Shown: positions 32,665-37,101 of the stretch, piece after piece
Layout: each line of letters starts with the position of its first letter
Position numbering within the stretch: position 1 is the first letter of the stretch
NCBI GenBank assembly: GCA_023395515.1
Contig: JAEWZB010000053.1
Location: forward strand, 1-37,101
Length of the DNA: 37,101 nt
Reading direction: 5' to 3'
Origin: Bacillota bacterium
GTDB taxonomy: Bacteria; Bacillota; Syntrophomonadia; Syntrophomonadales; Syntrophomonadaceae
Translations under genes and position numbers: made by a program
Notes under the pieces: generated by a model
What the model was told of the DNA's origin: nothing
Database searches by the model: none
The model's input: the letters and a program-made list of their open reading frames with translations, nothing else

Positions 32665-32673
32665 TGCTAGATT
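32665..32673 (+). promoter_or_regulatory. Extended -10 (TGCTAGATT) of the lipoprotein/LemA genes
   Basis: TGC-TAGATT stands exactly 30 bp after the second repeat, as at 27639-27647. It is about 57 bp before the ATG at 32730. Confidence 0.6.
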
Positions 32674-32729
32674 GAAGGCAAGGAAATATTTCTGGTCAGC
32701 GACCCACAGAAAATGGAGGAGGATTAAAA

Positions 32730-33137
32730 ATGAAAAAAACAGCAAAATTACTGGTACTCATGATGACTCTGGTTATGGCACTGCTACTCGCCGGCTGCGG
32801 AGGCGGAAGTGATACCACCAGCGGAAGCCCGGCGGAGAAAGCAGAATTTACCGCTGAGCAGGTAGCTCTGGCCCAGGAATATGCGGCGGCCGCCGAAGAT
32901 TTTAACGGGATTGTAGACCGGGTCAATGCCGTTCCCGAGCTTATGAAAGAAGATGTACTTATAGACGCCATGAATGAACTGGCTGCGGCCCTTACTGAAG
33001 CCGACCGGCTATTCACTGATCCTGCCTACCTTACCCCTGAGGTTATGGATAAACTGAAGGAAGGCATTAAGGAAACCCGTGATTTCGTAACTGAAGCGGA
33101 AGGGCTTTTAGCAGCATTCGAAGATGCCAAGGGCTAA
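32730..33137 (+). CDS. Small hypothetical lipoprotein
   Basis: This 135-residue protein has a lipoprotein signal (lipobox LAGC, Cys23), then a short Gly/Ser linker and a long Ala/Glu-rich helical region. I recognise no family. GGAGGAGG lies upstream of the ATG. It is the first gene behind the second LytTR-type promoter; a strong hairpin follows it, so it may be made in excess over the downstream genes. A surface or LemA-associated role is only guessed from position. Confidence 0.72.
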   Translation: MKKTAKLLVLMMTLVMALLLAGCGGGSDTTSGSPAEKAEFTAEQVALAQEYAAAAEDFNGIVDRVNAVPELMKEDVLIDAMNELAAALTEADRLFTDPAYLTPEVMDKLKEGIKETRDFVTEAEGLLAAFEDAKG

Positions 33138-33180
33138 GTCCTGAATAAAACCATGCTTAGGCAGGCCGCAGTGCAGCTTG

Positions 33181-33210
33181 AAAAGCCGGCAGAAGCTTCT
33201 GCCGGCTTTT
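33181..33210 (+). terminator. Perfect palindromic terminator between lipoprotein and lemA
   Basis: The 30 bases form a perfect palindrome (15-bp arms, GCCGGCAGAAG core), with T residues at the 3' edge. It would act as a strong intrinsic terminator, so expression of the following genes needs read-through or another promoter. Confidence 0.8.
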
Positions 33211-33240
33211 CTTAAAAAATAAAATAGGAGGCCATACACC

Positions 33241-33792
33241 ATGACGACTTTAATTGCTATAGCCGTAATTGCGGCGGGAATTATCCTATGGGTAATCTCT
33301 ACCCAGCGCAAGCTGGTAGTACTGGATGAGAATATCAGCAATGCCATGAGCCAGATCGGCGTACAACTGTCCAGCCGTTTCGATGCCCTGACCTCGCTTT
33401 TGGATTTGACCAAGGGCTATGCCCGGCATGAAAGTGAAACCCTGATCGAAACGATTAAATCCAGACGCAGTGTGATTACCGCCAAATCTACTCCGGATGA
33501 TGTACTGCGCCAGGAAGGGGTTCTTTCCGAAGCCTTGGGCCGAATTGCCATGGTAGCCGAGCAATACCCCGAATTAAAGGCCAACGAGACCTATCTTAAA
33601 ACTATGGATGCGGTGCAAACCTTTGAAAACATGGTACGCAGCAGCCGCCTGATTTACAACGACAGCGTGACCAAGTTAAACCGTGAAATCCGCATGTTTC
33701 CGGTCATTATGATTGCCGGGATGCTGGGCTTTCAGCAAAGAGACTATCTGGAGGAGCAGGCGGGCAAAACAGATATGCCCAGCATGAAATGA
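33241..33792 (+). CDS. LemA family protein
   Basis: This 183-residue protein has one N-terminal membrane helix (about 4-20) and then the LemA pattern LVVLDENISNAMSQIGVQLSSRFDAL. A long helical bundle follows, and the C-terminal segment is TKLNREIRMFPVIMIAGMLGF. A Shine-Dalgarno sequence (AGGAGG) is present. LemA proteins are often encoded with DUF2207 or TPM-domain membrane proteins, as here, and are thought to act in envelope processes. The function is not established. The stop codon lies 9 bp before the start of the DUF2207 gene. Confidence 0.9.
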   Translation: MTTLIAIAVIAAGIILWVISTQRKLVVLDENISNAMSQIGVQLSSRFDALTSLLDLTKGYARHESETLIETIKSRRSVITAKSTPDDVLRQEGVLSEALGRIAMVAEQYPELKANETYLKTMDAVQTFENMVRSSRLIYNDSVTKLNREIRMFPVIMIAGMLGFQQRDYLEEQAGKTDMPSMK

Positions 33793-33800
33793 GGTGTCCC

Positions 33801-35495
33801 ATGCTAAAAAAAGTAAGCGGCCTGATTTCAGGTTTAGTCCTGCTATTGGCTTTAGCTCTCCCCGCCGGGGCGGCGAATCAGGTTAATACTATAGATATTC
33901 AGGCAGTTCTGTATGAGGACGGCTCCCTGCACATTACCCAGACCTGGGCCGGACGCTTTGAGGAAGGTACCGAAATCTACATTCCCATGCATGCCCCCGA
34001 TTATCTGATTATCAGCGGGCTTGCAGTCTCCGACCAAAATGGCAGCTATGAGACCGTACCGGATTGGAACCCGGACGGGAGCTTTGAAGAAAAAGCCGGA
34101 AAATGCGGCATTAATTATACGGACAACGGTTATGAAGTCTGCTTCGGCATCAGCCGCTACGGACAAAACCGCTATACCATTGTTTACCGGCTGGATAACG
34201 CGGTAGGGGGCTACAGTGACCGGGACGGGATAAACTTCCGGTTCGTAAATGACGGCATGAATACTACCCCTACCGCGGTTACGGTTCAGATCAGCCTGGC
34301 GGACAAAACTCCTCTTACCGAAGAAAATGCCGGGGTATGGGGATTTGGCTTCGAGGGCATGGTAACGTTTGAAAATGGAAATATTATCGCCTGTATCGAC
34401 AGCCCCCTATCCGCAGAAAACCATGTGACCGTAATGTTAGCTCTGGATAAGGGCATCCTGTCCCCCGCCCGGCAAGAGGCCGGGAGCTTTGAAGAAGTAC
34501 GGGCAACCGCCTTGGCGGGCAGTAATTATGATAACCCCGAATACAGCGGGGAGGAAATATCCACCTGGGAGGCCATCACTACCCTGGTGCTCTACATCGG
34601 AGTTCCCCTCGGGCTGTTTATGGGGTTTCGCAGGTTAAAAAAGAAACGGGCCGACAAAAAACGGCAGCAATTCTCCGAACAGTTCGGATATTTCCGGGGT
34701 ATTCCCAACGGCGGTAATATGAGTGCTACCTATGCCTTAGGGCAGATTTTTGAGGTGTGTGAGGATGGCGCGATTCTCGCCACCGGAATGCTGCGGCTGA
34801 TCCAGCTGGGCTGCCTGTCCCCGGTGGAAACCCGGGAGACCGGCTTTATGGGCAAGACCCGGGAAACGGTCAGCCTGCGGCTCATGGGCAGCCGGCATGA
34901 CAAAATGAACGAATATGACGAATACCTTTATACCGTATTAGAGAGTGCCGCCGGTGCGGATGCAATCTTACAGGCCCAGGAACTGGAGCGCTTTGCCAGT
35001 AAAAATGATACCCTGCTGCGGGCCTATATAGAGAAGCAGGACAGTGCCGGCCGCGCCTGGCTGAATCAAAAGCAGGCCCTGAAACGGTGGAAAACTCCGG
35101 CCCGGTTAAGCGACCTGACCCCGGCCGGGGAAAAAGAGCTGGGCGAGCTGATGGGGCTTAAACGGTATCTGACCGATTTTTCACTTATAGCCGAGCGGGG
35201 CGTTAAGGAAATACCGATTTGGCGGGAACTCTTAACCTATGCTATGCTGTTTGGCATTGCCGATCAGGTAGCGGAGCAAATGAAAGAGCTATATCCGCAG
35301 ATTTCCACCGAACTGACGGAATACGGCCAGAGTATGGGTACGGCTTATTCCTATCACTACTTACTGTACAGAAATATGAGGAGAGCCGAGGAAGAGCGCG
35401 AACAGGAAAAACGCAGCGGCGGCGGGGGCGGATTCGCTTCCCTGGGGGGCGGCGGCGGCTCCATCGGCGGCGGTTTGGGCGGCGGAACCAGATAA
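33801..35495 (+). CDS. DUF2207 membrane protein with glycine-rich tail
   Basis: This protein of about 564 residues has a signal peptide, an extracytoplasmic beta-rich DUF2207 domain (to about 250), one or two membrane helices (about 258-276, TLVLYIGVPLGLFMGF), and a cytoplasmic part that includes another hydrophobic stretch (LLTYAMLFGIADQV). The C-terminus is a low-complexity Gly/Ser tail, common in this family. The start at 33801 has GAGGTG upstream; the ATG at 33789 overlaps that site. It is co-transcribed with lemA, a frequent pairing that suggests a joint membrane complex. Confidence 0.88.
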   Translation: MLKKVSGLISGLVLLLALALPAGAANQVNTIDIQAVLYEDGSLHITQTWAGRFEEGTEIYIPMHAPDYLIISGLAVSDQNGSYETVPDWNPDGSFEEKAGKCGINYTDNGYEVCFGISRYGQNRYTIVYRLDNAVGGYSDRDGINFRFVNDGMNTTPTAVTVQISLADKTPLTEENAGVWGFGFEGMVTFENGNIIACIDSPLSAENHVTVMLALDKGILSPARQEAGSFEEVRATALAGSNYDNPEYSGEEISTWEAITTLVLYIGVPLGLFMGFRRLKKKRADKKRQQFSEQFGYFRGIPNGGNMSATYALGQIFEVCEDGAILATGMLRLIQLGCLSPVETRETGFMGKTRETVSLRLMGSRHDKMNEYDEYLYTVLESAAGADAILQAQELERFASKNDTLLRAYIEKQDSAGRAWLNQKQALKRWKTPARLSDLTPAGEKELGELMGLKRYLTDFSLIAERGVKEIPIWRELLTYAMLFGIADQVAEQMKELYPQISTELTEYGQSMGTAYSYHYLLYRNMRRAEEEREQEKRSGGGGGFASLGGGGGSIGGGLGGGTR

Positions 35496-35525
35496 TGATA
35501 GATTATATAAAAGGAGGAAATGATT

Positions 35526-36425
35526 ATGGGCTTATTTTCCAAAAAACCTCCTTGCCCCATCTGCGGCGGCAAGATTGGGTGGTTTCTGCCCTCGAAAATC
35601 GAGGGTGAATATGTCTGCAGCAACTGTCATGACAAGCTTGATATGGAACAGGATAAGGAAAGCCAACTGACCATGCGGGGTTTTAAAGAATACCTGACAT
35701 TTTACGAGCAAAACCGGCTGTTAAAAGACCGGTTTGCCGTTTCCGAGCATATTGACTTCGGCCTTTGGAATACGCAAATCATCTTGGACTACCAGCATAA
35801 ACTGTTCTGCCTGAGTAATAAACCGGACAAAACCGTATTTGAGGGTAAACAGCTAAAAGCCTTTACCATTAAAGAGGACCGCACCCCTCTGTTGGAGGGT
35901 TCGGCCGCCGGTATATGCCGCTATGCCAGCACCGTGCCGGAACGCGCCCTGGCTATGGGGGCGCAGATTGCCCAGATTGCATCAAACCAGCGGATGAACC
36001 GCGCCCTGGACGTACTGGATGACGGCAAGGTAAACCGGTCAACCCGGGACCCCTATTTTGATATTCCGGAGCCCTTTAAAGAGTTTAAAGTGGAACTGCA
36101 TTTCGACCATCCCTACTGGACAGTGTTCAAATTCGAGATTGACGGCCCCCGGTTTAATAATGACCGTCCGGATTTGAATGACTATATCCGCTCATATGAG
36201 CGCAGCATCAAGGACTTGGAAAAACTGGCGGCGGCCTTAAAAACCGTGGCCTTTCCCGAGGCCGCCGAGCAGTCCGGCGGGGCGGGGGTACAGGCGGGAC
36301 CGATATCCTCCGCATCCCCGGCTGATGCTATTGAGGAAATCAAGAAATATAAGGCCCTCATGGAAGAAGGCATCATTTCCCAGCAGGAATTTGAGGCCAA
36401 GAAAAAGCAGCTGCTGGGAATTTGA
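35526..36425 (+). CDS. Zinc-ribbon and SHOCT domain protein
   Basis: This 299-residue protein begins with a CxxC...CxxC zinc ribbon (C10, C13, C31, C34; DUF4428-like). A central region of unknown fold follows. It ends with a SHOCT domain (about 268-299, pattern EEIKKYKALMEEGIISQQEFEAKK). The start at 35526 lies eight bases after AGGAGG; the ATG at 35520 is only two bases from it. It follows the DUF2207 gene by 30 bp. SHOCT domains often mediate protein contacts; the role here is unknown. Confidence 0.82.
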   Translation: MGLFSKKPPCPICGGKIGWFLPSKIEGEYVCSNCHDKLDMEQDKESQLTMRGFKEYLTFYEQNRLLKDRFAVSEHIDFGLWNTQIILDYQHKLFCLSNKPDKTVFEGKQLKAFTIKEDRTPLLEGSAAGICRYASTVPERALAMGAQIAQIASNQRMNRALDVLDDGKVNRSTRDPYFDIPEPFKEFKVELHFDHPYWTVFKFEIDGPRFNNDRPDLNDYIRSYERSIKDLEKLAAALKTVAFPEAAEQSGGAGVQAGPISSASPADAIEEIKKYKALMEEGIISQQEFEAKKKQLLGI

Positions 36426-36643
36426 AGAAAACCCCCGTATTCATGGGAAAGGTGGGGATAGCATTGATTTATGCTTGTGAGGACTGCGGCTTTTTATTCT
36501 ACCGGGCGGGAGAGATAGAGGATTGTCCCTCCTGTGAGAAAAACCGCCTGCGCCTGGCCACTAAGGAAGAAATAAAACAGCTGCAGTCGTTTTTAACCCA
36601 AGCAGAAGCTAAGCTGCGGGTTAAGGCGGAAAAAGCTACATGA
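36422..36643 (+). CDS. Small zinc-ribbon protein
   Basis: This short protein (up to 73 residues) has two CxxC pairs (C19/C22 and C35/C38 if counted from TTG 36422) and a helical C-terminus. The TTG overlaps the previous stop (TTGA). The ribosome-binding site is weak, so an internal start (ATG 36443 or a later TTG after GGTGGGG) is also possible. It is the last gene of the LemA/DUF2207 group. No family was recognised beyond a rubredoxin-like ribbon. Confidence 0.65.
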   Translation: MKKTPVFMGKVGIALIYACEDCGFLFYRAGEIEDCPSCEKNRLRLATKEEIKQLQSFLTQAEAKLRVKAEKAT

Positions 36644-36696
36644 GAAAAAGGCGGCTATGATGGGGTTTAAGAAGCGGTGGAAGTGTACGGTGTAAG

Positions 36697-36711
36697 GTAG
36701 GCTTCGCCTAC
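36697..36711. repeat. Short hairpin GTAGGC-TTC-GCCTAC
   Basis: A 6-bp perfect stem with a 3-base loop lies just after the last island gene. The same core occurs at 12779-12797 next to the other accessory region. Confidence 0.45.
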
Positions 36712-36723
36712 TTGGGTTTGACG

Positions 36724-36748
36724 CACTCTACAGGCACTACCTATGTTC
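36724..36748 (+). repeat. 25-bp direct repeat, copy 1
   Basis: This copy and the one at 36844 differ at two positions; both contain TACTACCTATGTTC or CACTACCTATGTTC. The 350-bp non-coding region around them (36644-36993) holds no gene that I can support and is rich in degenerate GATTTA/GCTGA units. Confidence 0.65.
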
Positions 36749-36843
36749 GCTATCGCTCATTTAATAATGACGCTGATTTATTATGATTTACGCTGACTTT
36801 TTTAAATTAAACACAGATATACACGGATTTATTAGGATTTATA

Positions 36844-36868
36844 CACTCTACGGGTACTACCTATGTTC
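36844..36868 (+). repeat. 25-bp direct repeat, copy 2
   Basis: This is the second copy, exactly 120 bp after the first. Further weaker similarity (GCTGACTTTTT) follows both copies, so a unit of about 120 bp has probably been duplicated and has decayed. Confidence 0.65.
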
Positions 36869-36993
36869 CTTTTGGTTTCAATTAATGTTGCTGACTTTTT
36901 ATTAATTTTAATAATCTATGTGTATCATAATAGACTCGTCAGGGGATTCAGGTTTAGGGAAATAAAGTGAAGTTATAGGGAAGGAAGATTGAT

Positions 36994-37101
36994 ATGAGAA
37001 AAAGACTACTGAGTATGCTGCTGGTGCTTAGTATGATATTTAGTTTATTTCCGGCCGCGGCTATGGCGGGAGAAACGGCTGACGGCGGGGAAATTACAGC
37101 C
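36994..37101 (+). CDS. Secreted protein, 5' end only
   Basis: Thirty-six codons are visible, starting at ATG behind GGGAAGGA and running off the window. They encode a signal peptide (MRKRLLSMLLVLSMIFSLF, cleavage near AMA) and the first mature residues. The signal closely resembles those of the two secreted proteins at 27700 and 29752, so this is probably another member of the same surface-protein set. The mature function cannot be judged. Confidence 0.75.
   Translation, partial: MRKRLLSMLLVLSMIFSLFPAAAMAGETADGGEITA

Noticed and set aside
36724..36868. CRISPR array
   Set aside because: There are only two imperfect direct repeats 120 bp apart, with no regular spacers and no cas genes.
36844..36993. 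A third LytTR-type promoter before the last secreted-protein gene
   Set aside because: The TATGTTC units do not match ATGTTTCATG, the 21-bp period is absent and no TGCTAGATT element is present.

Overview
The window reads as a chromosomal segment of an anaerobic, endospore-forming member of the Firmicutes (Clostridia, Peptococcaceae/Syntrophomonas-like by gene content). The evidence is spoIVFA-spoIVFB and spo0B, the order rng-rplU-prp-rpmA-spo0B-obgE-proB-proA, an L27 with a cleavable Prp-type N-terminus, and a FixABCX electron-transfer module. The genus cannot be named from sequence alone.

Layout. (1) 1-5833, plus strand: the end of fixA, then fixB, fixC, fixX, an acyl-CoA dehydrogenase, a crotonase-family protein and a short-chain dehydrogenase. 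This is probably one redox operon that links acyl-CoA chemistry to ferredoxin/quinone through a FixABCX-type ETF complex. (2) 5834-6966: a DUF2325 protein and a short DtxR-family regulator, divergent, with two DtxR-like palindromes between them. (3) 7400-12700, minus strand: a five-gene nickel/peptide-type ABC importer. It has a strong promoter, a foldable 5' leader and an intrinsic terminator ahead of the substrate-binding lipoprotein, so it looks like a riboswitch or attenuator system. (4) 12799-14167: a 5'-truncated flavodoxin remnant and a nitronate monooxygenase/FabK-like flavoprotein. (5) 14332-25474, plus strand: the conserved core block, namely the SpoIVF sporulation protease pair, a 208-bp nested inverted-repeat element, a radical SAM protein with its DUF2344 partner, RNase G, L21, Prp, L27, Spo0B, Obg, ProB and ProA. 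(6) 25507-36643: an accessory island. It begins with a LytTR two-component system (minus strand; the kinase is frameshifted), followed on the plus strand by two large secreted Ig-domain proteins and then by a lipoprotein, LemA, a DUF2207 membrane protein, a SHOCT protein and a zinc-ribbon protein. (7) 36644-37101: a degenerate repeat region and the start of a third secreted protein.

The most coherent unexplained system is in part 6. Two promoters 5 kb apart carry the same architecture: two ATGTTTC(G/A)TG direct repeats with a 21-bp period, then exactly 30 bp, then an extended -10 element TGCTAGATT. One lies between the LytTR regulator and the first secreted-protein operon. The other precedes the lipoprotein/LemA/DUF2207 genes. 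This points to one LytTR regulon controlling a cell-surface programme.

By eye, parts 3 and 6 are richer in G+C and use more CTG/GCC codons than the TTA/ATA-rich core. That suggests they were acquired separately. No tRNA, rRNA, CRISPR array, transposase or phage gene was seen.
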